A stretch of DNA of 64,000 nt from the NCBI GenBank assembly GCA_030686995.1, contig CM060684.1, forward strand, positions 10,355,897 to 10,419,896. The letters are read 5' to 3'. This document shows, one piece after another, positions 21,564-34,209 of this stretch (position 1 is its first letter; every line of letters begins with the position of its first letter). The translations under genes were made by a program, and so were the position numbers. The notes below the pieces were generated by a model that ran no database searches, was not told where the DNA came from, and worked only from the letters and a program-made list of their open reading frames with translations. Source of the DNA: Artemisia argyi. Lineage: Eukaryota > Streptophyta > Magnoliopsida > Asterales > Asteraceae.

Positions 21564-24404
21564 ATGGCTGCTGCTATGAGGCATATGGCTGCTAGTTTTT
21601 CCAAATTGGAAAAGTTTGAAGGTGTTGACTTTAGAAGGTGGCAAAAGAAGATGCACTTCTTAATATCAAGCATGAATGTTGTGTATGTTCTTAACACTGT
21701 CATTCCTGAAGATCATGGGGATGCTGCTACTATGGAACAGATGAGGGCAAGAAGCAAATGGGAGAATGATGATTATGTTTGCAGAGGTTTAATTCTCAAT
21801 GGTATGTCTGACTCTCTCTTTGACATTTATCAGAATGTTGAATCTTCCAAAGAACTTTAGGATTCCGTGGATGCCAAATATATTGCTGAGGATGCTTCAA
21901 GTAAAAAGTTTCTTGTAAGTAATTTCACAAATTACAAAATGACTGATTCAAGACCAGTTATGGAACAATACAATGAACTTCTTAGAATACTTGGAAGGTT
22001 TACACAACACACAATGAACATGGATGAGGCTATTTCAGTCTCTTGTATCATTGACAAACTCCCTCCTACTTGGAAAGATTTCAAGCATGCCTTGAAACAT
22101 AAGAAGGAGGAACTGACACTTGTTCAGTTGGGTAGTCATCTGCGTATTGAGGATTCTCTCAGGGCGCAGGACAATGACAAGCCAAAGAGTAGCAATGCTA
22201 CTGGTGCATCTGTTGTCAATATGGTGGAACATAACAATTCCACCAGGTACAATGACAACAAAGGCAAACGCAAACATCAGGATAACACAAGGGCTGATCC
22301 TAACAAGAAGGCTACACCTACTTGTTGGAAATGTGGCAAATCTGGTCACATTAAAAGGGATTGCAAAGGTTTTAAGATTGGAGGTAAATCCAATGGTTCA
22401 GGCACTAGTGGTTCAGGAAATGGTGGTCCAACCAACTCACTGAAAGGTCAGAATATGTTTAATGAATCTCTTCAGGTTTATTATGTTACATATGTATCTG
22501 AATCTAACTTTGTGCAGGATGATGATGTTGCGTGGTGGGTTGACTCTGGAGCAACTGTTCATGTGTGCAAAGATAGATGCTGGTTCAAGACTTATGAGTC
22601 ATTGAATGATGGATCTATTCTTCACATTGGAAATGAGTCAACAGCTTTGGTGCATGGTCGTGGTTGTGTAGATCTTAGTTTTAGTTCTGGAAAGATTGTA
22701 ACTTTGTTTAATGTTATTCATGTTCCTGATATAAGGAAGAACTTGGTTTCAAGTAGTGTTTTGAATAATCATGGATATAAACAAGTTATTGAATCTAATA
22801 AATTTATTTTGTCCAAACATGGTGTGTTTATTGGTTTTGGCTATTTGTGTGATCATATGTTCAGGCTGAATATTGTCACTGACATTGTTAATTCAGCCTT
22901 TATGTCAACCTCTAAACTGAATGACTCTACCCTGTGTCATGCTAGACTTGGCCATGTACATTTTAAAAGGATGCAAGATATGTCTAAGGATGGGTTAATC
23001 CTAGCATTTGACATGGACACTGAAAAGTGTAAAACTTGCATGTTGACCAAAATTACTAAGAAACCCTTTCAGGGTGTAAAACGTGAGATTGAGCTCTTGG
23101 AGCTAATACACAGTGACCTGTGTGATTTGCATGCCACTCCCTCTTTGGGGAACAAGAAGTACTTTGTGACATTTATTGATGATGCTTCTAGGTTTTGTTA
23201 TGTCTATCTATTACATACCAAGGATGAAGCATTAGATAAATTCAAGGTATTTAAAACAGAAGTTGAGTTGCAACTTGGGTCCCTGATCAAAAGATTCAGG
23301 ACTGATAGGGGAGGTGAGTACATGGATACTCAGTACTTTCAGTCTGTTGGTATAATCCATGAAACGACTGCTCCTTATACTCCTCAACAAAATGGTATCT
23401 CTGAAAGAATGAACAGGGTACTGAAGGAGATGGTTAATTCCATGTTGTCCTATTCAGGACTGAGTCAAGGGTTATGGGGTGAAGCTATGTTAACAGCTTG
23501 CTATTTATTAAATAGGGTTCCCAATAAAAGGAACAAAGTCACCCCTTATGAACTATGGAATAAAAAGAAACCCAACCTGAATTATCTCAGGGTTTTGGGC
23601 TGTAGAGCTGTTGTAAGACTCCCTGATCCAAAATTAAAAACTTTGGGTGAAAGAGGCATTGATTGCATCTTTGTTGGATATGCTGAGCATTCCAAGGCAT
23701 ACAGGTTCTATGTTAATGAACCTAATGAATATGTTTCAATTAATTCAATAATTGAATCAAGGGATGCACTATTTGATGAAAATAGATTCTCATCAGTCCC
23801 TAGACCAAGTCACAGGATTCCAAATGGAACTGATGACAATGGTGTTTCAGAGGCCCCTGATGAGGTTGTGGTTCAACAACCTGAACCTGAGCTCAGGAAG
23901 AGCAAAAGGGCCAGGACTCCAAAGTCATTTGGACCTGAGTTTCAATTATACTTAATTGAAGGTACAAGGAATGAGGTCTCTGACCAATACTCCTATTGCT
24001 TCATTGTTGAGGATGATCCCAAAACTTTTGAAGAAGCAATGAAGTCCCAGGATGTTGCTTTCTGGAAAGAAGCAATAAATGATGAAATTGAATCCATCAT
24101 GGGGAACAACACTTGGGTGTTGGTTGATCTACCACCAGGTTGCAAACCTCTTGGTTGCAAATGGATTTTCAAAAGGAAAATGAAGGTAGATGGAACTATT
24201 GAAAAGTTCAAGGCTAGACTAGTCATTCAGGGCTTCAAACAAAAGTCAGGGATAGACTACTTTGATATTTATGCCCATGTGGCACGTATCAGTACCATAA
24301 GACTGCTGATTGCTTTAGCATCAATTCACAATCTGATTATTCATCAGATGGATGTGAAGACATCTTTCTTGAATGGTGAATTGGATGAGGAGGTTTATAT
24401 GAAC
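21564..24404 (+). pseudogene. Copia B gag-pol polyprotein, part 1 (gag, protease, integrase, RT start)
   Basis: One frame from ATG 21564 to the E insertion. Domains by approximate residue: UBN2-type gag 1-230; CCHC knuckle CWKCGKSGHIKRDC near 252; protease WWVDSGATVHVC near 323; integrase zinc region (H..H..CKTC) near 455-495, then the catalytic core with IDDASRFCY, TDRGGEYM and NGISERMN near 510-620; RT start (WVLVDLPPGCKPLGCKW) near 850, ending in EEVYMN. A TAG at 21858-21860 replaces the Trp of the KELWDS motif, so only a short gag peptide could be made without readthrough. The coding sequence resumes at 35999 after element E. The start lies only 28 bases after the LTR. Confidence 0.93.
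24400..24404. repeat. Target-site duplication of element E, left copy (tgaac)
   Basis: tgaac here and at 35994-35998. Removing E restores the reading EEVYMNQPQGF of copia RT. Confidence 0.95.
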
Positions 24405-27400
24405 TGTCACACCCCCAATTTACCTGAATGGCAGCGGAATGGAATACCTGGGGGTGACTGTCATAGCACCATAGTTACAGTTATATTGAACGACCTAAAG
24501 TGTCGTTTAGAAAATACAGCGTTTGATCATTAAAACATTCAGAGTTTACAACATAGGTCCCAAAAGATGTTGCCATTTTAGTTAAAATAAGTTCAACAAG
24601 ATCAAACGTTCATAGGTGTAGAAAATATAGTCAGACGCGTCGTCTCCACGACTCCATGAATGTCCAAATGCATGCCACATGAGCTACCTTAATAACCTGA
24701 AAATACATGCTAAAGTGTCAACACGAGGTTGGTGAGTTCATAGATTTAGAGAACAAATAGATATGGTAAAACATTTGAAGAGAAGAATTTCCCAGTAAAA
24801 TCATCGTAAATCAGTAATAAAGTTGATGGAAAGGCATCGTTAATCAGTAATAAGAAATCCGTAATAAGAAATCAATAATAAGAAATCCGTATCAAGAAAT
24901 CAGAAATAAGGAATCCGAAATGAGAAATCAGAAATAAGAAATCCGAAATAAGAACTCAGAAATAAGAAATCCGAAATAAGAACTCAGAAATAAGAAATCC
25001 GAAATAAGATTTATAAAAACCATCAGTATTTAACTTTAATCTTATATACAATAGCCCAAGTATAAAGTAATAAGTTTTTTAGTCATAAAACTACATTGTC
25101 TCTTAAGCTCATGAAACCGAAGCTAGACGTTACTTGGCCCCAAATGAGTGTTTACCAGACACTCTAATAATAAAGACATGAAATGCATCTGTAATACTGT
25201 TGGAGCAACCCAAACACAGATGGAGGAGTCACCCTCAATAGATCTATTCACTCACTCTCGCTTGGAACTTAATTAACGGTCCATGATAATAAAGGGGACT
25301 TGTCAAGACGTGGTAATAAGGAAACTTAAGCAATGTAAGGAATTTAATACTTTGGCATTGTACAAAAATAATAAAAGCAGTGTATTTTCATTCAAAAGTA
25401 ATTCAAATCGTATAAAAGTATAAAACAAGTATTTAAGCAAATATCTCCCCCAAAGAGTTTATAAACAAATTAAACAAGTAAAAGTGGGGCTATGACTCAC
25501 CTCGAAATGATAGTACAAAGTGATGAAATGATCGGGACAACAAGGCGCGAACTCTAGCCGCAACCTAAATGAATGAATGTGATCTAATTTAGATCATGCC
25601 GTGATGAAATGAATGCACATGCACATGATACTCATACCACTCGTAATTTGGAAATACTAGTTATCGTCATGGTAAAATAGTTTCCATACTTAGGAAAAAT
25701 AAGTTCATTTAGAGAAGTATATAACTTGTCATATTAACTCGTACAAAAAAGTTAGCGTCATATTCCTAGTATCAAAACCTTAGAATGATGTCGTTATGTC
25801 GTATAAATATTCCCTTGGGTCATACGTATTCATTTGTTAAGAAAATAGTCATTAGTAACGTTGCTAGAAAATATACCATTTAGTACGTACGTTATTATTT
25901 TTATTTGTGACTATATATATATATATAGTTTTGACGATGTTAAAACGGGCATAACTCGGTCGTTTTAGGCTTGTTTTCCTTGTTCTTTATGTCCACGGAT
26001 TCGTTGTTGTGTATACTAGTATATTTTTGATAACTCGGCTCCTCTAGGTTACGTTTAATACCTCTTTTTACCCATTGAAATTTGCCAAACAGCAAGCAGT
26101 TTTTACAAAAATAGTTTTCGTCGTTAAATTTGTAAAAATCATATCTCCTTCGTTATAAACTCGTTTTAATCCGTTCTTTCGCCTAAAGTTTCATTTTTGA
26201 AAGTATTTTCTAAATCTTTGGTCAAAAATTAGCCATCAACCACTGATTTTCCCACGAAATAGAAATAGGGACAGTAGGTATTTCAAGTGTTTCAAAAACC
26301 ATTTCTAGGGTTCTAATCTAGTTCCATCTTCATTCAAACCACTTTCAAACACCACAAAACTAATCTAATCCTACCATACACCTTCTTAGGGTGTCATGGG
26401 TTCCTAAACATCACAACCAAGTAGATCTAACAAGGATCTAACCAAAAATCACTTCTAGGGCTTGTATGATCAAAAGTTCACAAAAATAAAGTGGTATAAG
26501 TTAATGCATGTATGAGATCTTGCAAGAAAATATATAAACATAGTAATAACTTTGTAAAAATTATGAAATGAGTTTTGTAAACTTACTAGGAAGATTAATG
26601 AAGTTTGGATGATGAAACCTTAACAATCCTTGAGTTTTTATTTCAAAACTCAAACAAGGATAACTATATAAACAAGATTATACTTAGATCTTTGAAAAAT
26701 GATGGTCTTGCTTCTTTTCCTTGTGGTTTGCCGTGAGATGAGGTAGAGAGAAAGAGAGAAATGAGTTTTCTTGCACTAGTGAGAAATGAGAGAAAATATC
26801 TAGGATTTGATATATGTATTATTAGTAGTAAAATATCTTATGTATTATTGATTTGCTAGACAAGATCCACAAATTATGGAACTCAATAGGGGGGGGGGGG
26901 GGCGGCAATGTATGAGAAAAGAAAGAAAAAATGGATTTGTGTAAGAGATTTGGTGAAATTTGGATAGTATTATGTATATATTAGTGGTTTTAGGGAATAC
27001 CGGGTACCGAGTTAACTAAAAATAAATTTTAACGGAGTTAACCGTGACATAATAAAGTCATAAAAATTGTAAAATAATATTCCTGATGAGAATCGGAAGT
27101 TAAAATAATGATCGGGTTGAAATATCGCAAACCGACGGAGTTATAGGCTCCGACCGTAAAACATAGTAATTGTTTTGAAAACACCGGGTAAATTAATATT
27201 ATAATTTTTATATTATAAAAATGAATATAAAAATATATTGGGATCATAGTTGGGAGTGTCGGACGTGTTAGTCACATTTATAGTTCGCGTATTAGTGTTT
27301 ATTTAAAATAAGCATACGTAATTCGTTAATTGTACCAAAAGTATTAATTTATTTATCCTACGAGTGGAATAGTATGCAAGTGCCCTAATGATGATATGCT

Positions 27401-27711
27401 GACTATTTCTAGTCCGTATGAAATGTCCCTGATAATAATGCATGAATTCGCTCCTGAACCAATACGGTTACGCGAATTTGAACACTCGTAAACTAAATTT
27501 ACGATGACATGAATAAGACACGTGAATAGTGGTTTTCTCTCGGAGATGAATAGTGTCAAGTGAATAGTAAAATTTCTGAACGCTTCTCAGAATGTCAAAT
27601 TGACCTCGAAAACGATGAATAGTGATCGGTGAATAGTAAATGATGAATAGTAACTTGTGAATAGTAAATTGTCGAGGTTTGGAAAATGACCGGAAATTAC
27701 GAGTTGTGACA
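24405..27711 (-). repeat. 3' LTR of element E
   Basis: 3307-bp LTR. It contains a minisatellite of AATAAGAAATCCG/AATAAGAACTCAG units (24838-25010), a short TA run (25912-25927), a 14-G run (26889-26902) and scattered gtgaatagta repeats near the end (27500-27670). No gene was recognised. Confidence 0.92.
24838..25010. repeat. AATAAGAAATCCG minisatellite in the E LTR
   Basis: About ten imperfect copies of a 12-13-bp unit alternating AATAAGAAATCCG and AATAAGAA(A/C)TCAG. The other LTR has the same array at 33078-33250. Confidence 0.85.
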
Positions 27712-27722
27712 GTCTTCCCCAC
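27712..27722 (-). promoter_or_regulatory. Polypurine tract of element E
   Basis: The minus strand reads GTGGGGAAGAC immediately before the 3' LTR, the expected plus-strand priming site. Confidence 0.75.
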
Positions 27723-30503
27723 TAACAGGAACTTCGTCCCGAAGTTCAGTTTTGGTTGGTCTCTGAAGTATATTTGGTAAAAAGACGTGGATACTTGAGT
27801 TGCATTTGGTCTTCCCGTTCCTAAGTAAATTCGGGTCCTCTTCGAGAATTCCAGCGAACTTTCACGAAAGGAATTCGACTTTGCTTCAATCGTTCGACCT
27901 AACAGTCCATGATTTCTATTGATCCTCTTACCAGGTTTACGTTTGTCTTTGGGTTGGAATTCTTTCCAATTGGGATTATGAGTGACTAATCTGAAAGTCA
28001 TTTCCTGGGATTTGAATAGGTGAATCATAATTGTGTAATCCGGTTGTTCTCTAACAAGGCTCAAGTTAGATGACCACTAGGTCTACTCTTGTCTGAAATA
28101 TTACGTGGTCTAGTGTATATCAGGTTTAACTTTCCAAATTTTTCCGAATAATATCATGCCTTTCCTAGGCAGAATTTTCAACATGATTTGGCTACCAACT
28201 TGAAGTTTTAATGGTTTACAACGTGTAGAATTTGTAATTGATTCTTGACTTGTAGGAGGTTTCTGGTTATCTCATGAATGCCTATTGGAATAGTGAGTTT
28301 TGCTTTTTCCGAGTTTGGTTCGTCAATAGATGATCAGTGCTTCTTCAGGTTTATAATGTAATATAGGTAATATACGTTGCTGAACTATGTCAGAACCCAA
28401 ATCTTATATGTCAGCTGGTCGATTCTAAAATGAATCTTAAATGGTCCAATATACTTGAGATTCAATCTCTCGCGTTACCAAAATTGTATCATGCCTCTCC
28501 AAGGCAAAGCTTTCAACTTAGTTCGTTCTCCCACTTGAATCTAGATGGTTTGTTGTTCAGAGATACTCAATCCGCATGATGTGCGTCATGCACCAACCTA
28601 ACTTCTACCAGTCCCTCGTTGCTTGTAACTGGTTCTTGACTTGTGAAATTTCCTTTGTTGTTCCATAGTTTAGTTCTAGACCAGTGCATTTAACTTTCCG
28701 ATTTCGGTCTGTAAATGGGTAATTGGTACTTCGATCATAAAGTTCCTCAATTGGTGTAGTCTCTATGCCTGCGCGATAATTATCGTTGCAACCGAATCTG
28801 ATTTATGGTAAATGGTTAGTCGAACCATTTCTAGAGTTAATTGCTCACTCTCTGAGCATAACTTTCCTATGTTCAAATCGTTCTCTCATTGTGACCATCG
28901 GTCTGAGGATGACAGGCGGTGTTTATATCTTAATGGGGTTCCAAAGGAAATCTTAAAATGATTGTTAGAAGTCTGAGGTGATTCGATCACCTTTATCCGG
29001 AATAATTGAAATGGGTACAATAAATCTTGTGACTAATTCCTTAACATTACGTCTTTCGAACTTGGCGTTATCTGAATGAGATAGAATATGGGTAGCAGTT
29101 TTGATTCCTTGTCTCTTGGTCTAACGGATGATAAGACATATGTCTTTCCTTGCCTTATTGGTGGTTGTCAGGCAAACTACAAGCCTAGGTATTCAACCAA
29201 CTTAAGTCTTGAGATAGATTATCGTGAAATTGTCATCATGTTGGCAAAATGTATATTCGGGTCTGATTCCTTTCTTGATATGGTAATGAGGTTATCTAGA
29301 ATTTCTTGAGAACACAATTCTTTGAGGGAATCTATATCGATATCCATAATTCGAATCAAGCATTCTTGGCGTAAAACTCACCGCAGGGAAGTTTGCATTT
29401 AGATAAGGCCATGTTTAATCAAATCACTTTACAGTATCGGTTAGGAGGCTTGGTTTATTCCTATGGTTTTGCTTAGCGTACTCTCTCAATGTATTCGATC
29501 TTGTAGCTCAGTCTAGCTAGTACCTTTAAATAATAGAATTGGACAACCCGGTCAGAGATGGTGGTTCGGATGGTCTCGTGGCATCTTAGAACTGTTGTTC
29601 AGCTATAAATTGTCTTGGTGTATACTTCTAGTCTAGGTTAGTAGTTCTGTAATCCTTTCATTGCTTTTCTTGTATCAAGGAATCCTACTCGTAATTGATA
29701 TGAAAAGTCTCTCCTAGAGAAGTCAATGGAACAATCCAACTTAATGGCTAAGTGGGTGACAGGTGGGGTAAGTATCCAGGGAGAGTTTGTCAGAAAAAGA
29801 CACTTATAAAAGTGTTTACTTGTCTAAAATGCTTTTGAATGAAGATTGTTATTAGCAATACTTTAAAAAGTAACTATTTCCTTCATGGCATAATCCTTCC
29901 TGAATTATACATAGGTGATCAGGCTATGTATAGTTGAGGACTAATGATGCTATGCTTGATTTAGTCAGAATAATATTACTTTTCTCAAAAGTTTTAGATG
30001 GTGTTCAACGTATTCTTATTAAAAATGGTATCCTGATATTTCCTTTCAAAGCAATATAAAAATTGATTCGCGTAGTAATAGTAAATATTTGGCGTAATAT
30101 CGGAAAAATCAGTTTATAGTACGGTAACAAAATGGTTTATTTTAGAAATTCGGTAAAACAATTTCCCCATAAGGTAGTAAATTAGTTTGAAATAAAACTC
30201 GTTGAATGGTTTATTGGATACATGGGTAAATACTATGGAATGGTAATAATCTACTAATCCGTCAAATACGAAATCGGCCTAATCCCTAATAAGACAATGG
30301 TATAATGTTACGTAACGATTGAAAATTGCATAATTGCAATAGGAGATGGAATAAACGAAGGTTACGATTATCACATAGTTAACAAAAGATAGTCATTACA
30401 TTAGATAGGAAAGTGCTTAATACAACTAGGTTACATCAACGTACTTATGGAAAGTACCAAAAGAAAGTACAACCCTAGAGGGCTCAAACTAAGGTTCATA
30501 TAA
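27723..30503 (-). pseudogene. Element E pol remnant (integrase pieces readable)
   Basis: 2.8 kb where a chromovirus pol should be; an intact one is longer. The minus strand at 28870-29015 gives, with stops, an integrase-core match (PISIIPDKGDRITSDF and a decayed HPQTDG region). At 28430-28560 a KLKALPWRGM...LKYIGPF reading matches the integrase C-terminus. At 28140-28230 a second similar reading (VGSQIMLKILPRKGM) appears, so this end seems duplicated. I could not identify RT or RNase H convincingly in 29030-30500. The single long frame at 27468-28064 straddles the LTR boundary and is chance. Confidence 0.65.
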
Positions 30504-31463
30504 TTAAAACATAAACTTCTTCTTCCAATTCTGGTTCCCCAACTCCGGGCATTCACTCCTGAAGTGTCCCACTACTCCACACTCGCGGCAGGTTACCGAG
30601 AGTTTCTGATGCTTTGCGAGGGTGGGAGCCTTGCAATCCTTGGTTTCATGTCCAAGCTTTTGGCAGTTCTTACATTGAGAGGGGCAAGATCCTTTGTGAT
30701 GAAACTGACACTTGTTACACTCGGGTAATTTACCAACATACCTTTTCTTTTGGCTTGACCCAGCAGCACAGGTCTCCACCACTTGTTGTATCTTAAACGG
30801 TTGTTGAGAAGCATTGGCATCCAGATTACCGACCCACTTTCTCTTGTTGCTACCATTGCCTCCTAAAATCTTGGTGTGAGCTATGCGTTCCTTTGCTTCG
30901 ATTGCCATTCTGATAGCTTTAGGCATGGTATCGGGTTCCAATGAGTTGACCAACATACGAATTTCAGGAGAAAGTCCTCCTATGTACCTTTCAAGTTTCT
31001 TACTTTTCGGCTCATCCATTGCAGAGCCTAGTCGGGCTAAATCATAAAAAGAAGCAGTATACTTAATAACATCATCTCCTACCATGGTAAGGTTTAGTGT
31101 TTCCTGTTCAATTGCTTGTAATTCGCTTTTCACACAGAACTTCAAACTCATCATCCATTTTAGTTTCTCCTAAGAGTGTGAGTAAGCAGCATCAACTCCT
31201 ACTACCTGGACATACTTAGTCCACCATTTCTGGGCATGCTCTTGAAAAGTGCAAGTGGCGAACTTAACTTTGTCTTCCTTACAGCAGTCACCACATTGAA
31301 AGATTGTTTCTAATTCTTCGAACCATTTGAGAAATTCCTTTGTGTCTATATTTCCGCTAAAGGAGGAGGGATTACAACCCATAAATTCCACGTGAGTAAG
31401 TTCCTTGGTGAAGGTAGTGGCCATGTTCTTGGCAATGACTTGTCCAACAGCAGCTTGCGTCAT
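30504..31463 (-). pseudogene. Element E gag with zinc knuckles
   Basis: Gag packages the element RNA. One minus-strand frame runs 31463 to 30504 with a single TAG at about 31168-31170, replacing a Trp. The N-terminal half has the retrotransposon gag fold signature (FLKWFEELETIFQCGDC...KVKFATCTFQEHAQKWWTKY). The C-terminal half has two clear CCHC knuckles, CKNCQKLGHETKDC and CRECGVVGHFRSEC, plus an incomplete first one. About 320 codons in total. The upstream sequence to 32629 holds a decayed, acidic Ser/Asp-rich N-terminal extension. Confidence 0.85.
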
Positions 31464-32629
31464 GCTTGGAGTGGTTTGCTTAAATCTATTTCCATCAAAT
31501 CATAAGAGTCCATGAGAATCTATAGGTAATAAGCATCATCCTATTCATAACACATGAATATAATACATGAAAGTTTCGGTCTATATGAACCCATATCATA
31601 GATAGCACAACCATTCCCCTATAGTAGAGTCAATACTTGGTGATTCCGTTTGTTTATCAATCAAAATACTACAAGTTTCTTCGAACTATGCCACACCTCT
31701 CGTGGCTAGGATAATAGCAAAAGCTAGTAAAGGTATAAGTCTAGTCTAAAGACTTCCTATAGTCCTTCCAGGTGAAATCAGGTTTTACGACATCATAAGG
31801 TCGGGATAGTCCTGAAGCAGTGTCTAAAGTTGTGCATCGATCAAGTCCTAGATAGTGTAGATTCTAAGCCATTCTTGAGGAACCTGTAGATGTTCCTGTT
31901 GAGTCCGTAATCTTGGTATTATCCACAAGGCGTTATCTAATTCATGGCAAGTGAAAATGGAAAAGGAAACTGACAATGGTGGTATTTTAAAGGATGAGAA
32001 TAACATTGATGACAATGCGATCCTAGTGATGAGTTAGGAGATAATGGTGATAATAGTGAATGGGATACTACCCTCTTTCGCGCTATTTCGCGACATCTAA
32101 GAGGTAAAGCTGAAGTACGCACTATGGGACGACCAATAGTGTAATAAGTAACCAACGGTGGTGGTAGTACCTAAGTAGTAGGCGTCCTACTAGTGAAGGA
32201 AAGAAAACATGCTATCTTCCTTTGTAATAAGCATCCTAATAAGTCCATTAAAATTAAGTCTGAAAACTCTACCAAACGGCATTCTATGTATAGGCTGAAT
32301 GATAGGAAAACCTTATTCCTATAACAAATCAATAGTGCTAACGGTGGTATACGTGTAACTGGTGGTATAATGGTAGTGGAAGATGACAAGGCATCTTCAA
32401 TGTCGGAATCCGACGAAAGGATAACAGCGTGGGTATCTGAAGACATGTCACTTGTGAACCAGTTCAATATAATCATATATATATATGAGTATGGGTATGA
32501 ATAACTTGCACAGTGCGTGCGTAAAACAACATGTATAGTGAATATGCACCTATGATGAAATGATGAGATGCTATGATGATGTGGTTATAGTCTAGGGTCC
32601 AAGATACATCCTAGTTCGCTATAACCTTA
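31464..32629 (-). other. Element E leader and decayed gag N-terminus
   Basis: 1.17 kb between gag and the primer site. A minus-strand piece at about 32370-32450 reads SSDTHAVILSSDSDIEDA, like the acidic start of gag in this group, but it is soon broken. The rest has no support as coding. Confidence 0.5.
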
Positions 32630-32641
32630 GCTCTGATACCA
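32630..32641 (-). promoter_or_regulatory. Primer-binding site of element E (initiator tRNA-Met)
   Basis: The minus strand reads TGGTATCAGAGC, the standard plant initiator-tRNA-Met primer site, three bases inside the 5' LTR. Confidence 0.92.
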
Positions 32642-32644
32642 ATC

Positions 32645-34149
32645 TGTCACACCCCCAATTTACCTGAATGGCAGCGGAATGGAATACCTGGTGGTGACTG
32701 TCATAGCACCATAGTTACAGTTATATTGAACGACCTAAAGTGTCGTTTAGAAAATACAGTGTTTGATCATTAAAACATTCAGAGTTTACAACATAGGTCC
32801 CAAAAGATGTTGCCATTTTAGTTAAAATAAGTTCAACAAGATCAAACGTTCATAGGTGTAGAAAATATAGTCAGACGCGTCGTCTCCACGACTCCATGAA
32901 TGTCCAAATGCATGCCACATGAGCTACCTTAATAACCTGAAAATACATGCTAAAGTGTCAACACGAGGTTGGTGAGTTCATAGATTTAGAGAACAAATAG
33001 ATATGGTAAAACATTTGAAGAGAAGAATTTCCCAGTAAAATCATCGTAAATCAGTAATAAAGTTGATGCAAAGGCATCGTTAATCAGTAATAAGAAATCC
33101 GTAATAAGAAATCAATAATAAGAAATCCGTATCAAGAAATCAGAAATAAGGAATCCGAAATGAGAAATCAGAAATAAGAAATCCAAAATAAGAACTCAGA
33201 AATAAGAAATCCGAAATAAGAACTCAGAAATAAGAAATCCGAAATAAGATTTATAAAAACCATCAGTATTTAACTTTAATCTTATATACAATACCCCAAG
33301 TATAAAGTAATAAGTTTTTCAGTCATAAAACTACATTGTCTCTTAAGCTCATGAAACCGAAGCTAGACGTTACTTGGCCCCAAATGAGTGTTTACCAGAC
33401 ACTCTAATAATAAAGACATGAAATGCATCTGTAATACTGTTGGAGCAACCCAAACACAGATGGAGGAGTCACCCTCAATAGATCTATTCACTCACTCTCG
33501 CTTGGAACTTAATTAACGGTCCATGATAATAAAGGGGACTTGTCAAGACGTGGTAATAAGGAAACTTAAGCAATGTAAGGAATTTAATACTTTGGCATTG
33601 TACAAAAATAATAAAAGCAGCGTATTTTCATTCAAAAGTAATTCAAATCGTATAAAAGTATAAAACAAGTATTTAAGCATATATCTCCCCCAAAGAGTTT
33701 ATAAACAAAATTAAACAAGTAAAAGTGGGGCTATGACTCACCTCGAAATGATAGTACAAAGTGATGAAATGATCGGGACAACAAGGCGCGAACACTAGCC
33801 GCAACCTAAATGAATGAATGTGATCTAATTTAGATCATGCCGTGATGAAATGAATGCACATGTACATGATACTCATACCACTCGTAATTTGGAAATACTA
33901 GTTATCGTCATGGTAAAATAGTTTCCATACTTAGGAAAAATAAGTTCATTTAGAGAAGTATATAACTTGTCATATTAACTCGTACAAAAAAGTTAGCGTC
34001 ATATTCCTAGTATCAAAACCTTAGAATGATGTTGTTATGTCGTATAAATATTCCCTTGGGTCATACGTATTCATTTGTTAAGAAAATAGTCATTAGTAAC
34101 GTTGCTAGAAAACATACCATTTAGTACGTACGTTATTATTTTTATTTGT

Positions 34150-34209
<60 letters not shown>

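Noticed and set aside
24838..25010. CRISPR-like short repeats
   Set aside because: Units are 12-13 bp, imperfect and without spacers; it is a minisatellite inside a plant LTR.
27468..28064. 198-codon minus-strand ORF
   Set aside because: It crosses the E LTR/internal boundary, has low-complexity composition and no domain; its LTR part recurs at 35750-36001.
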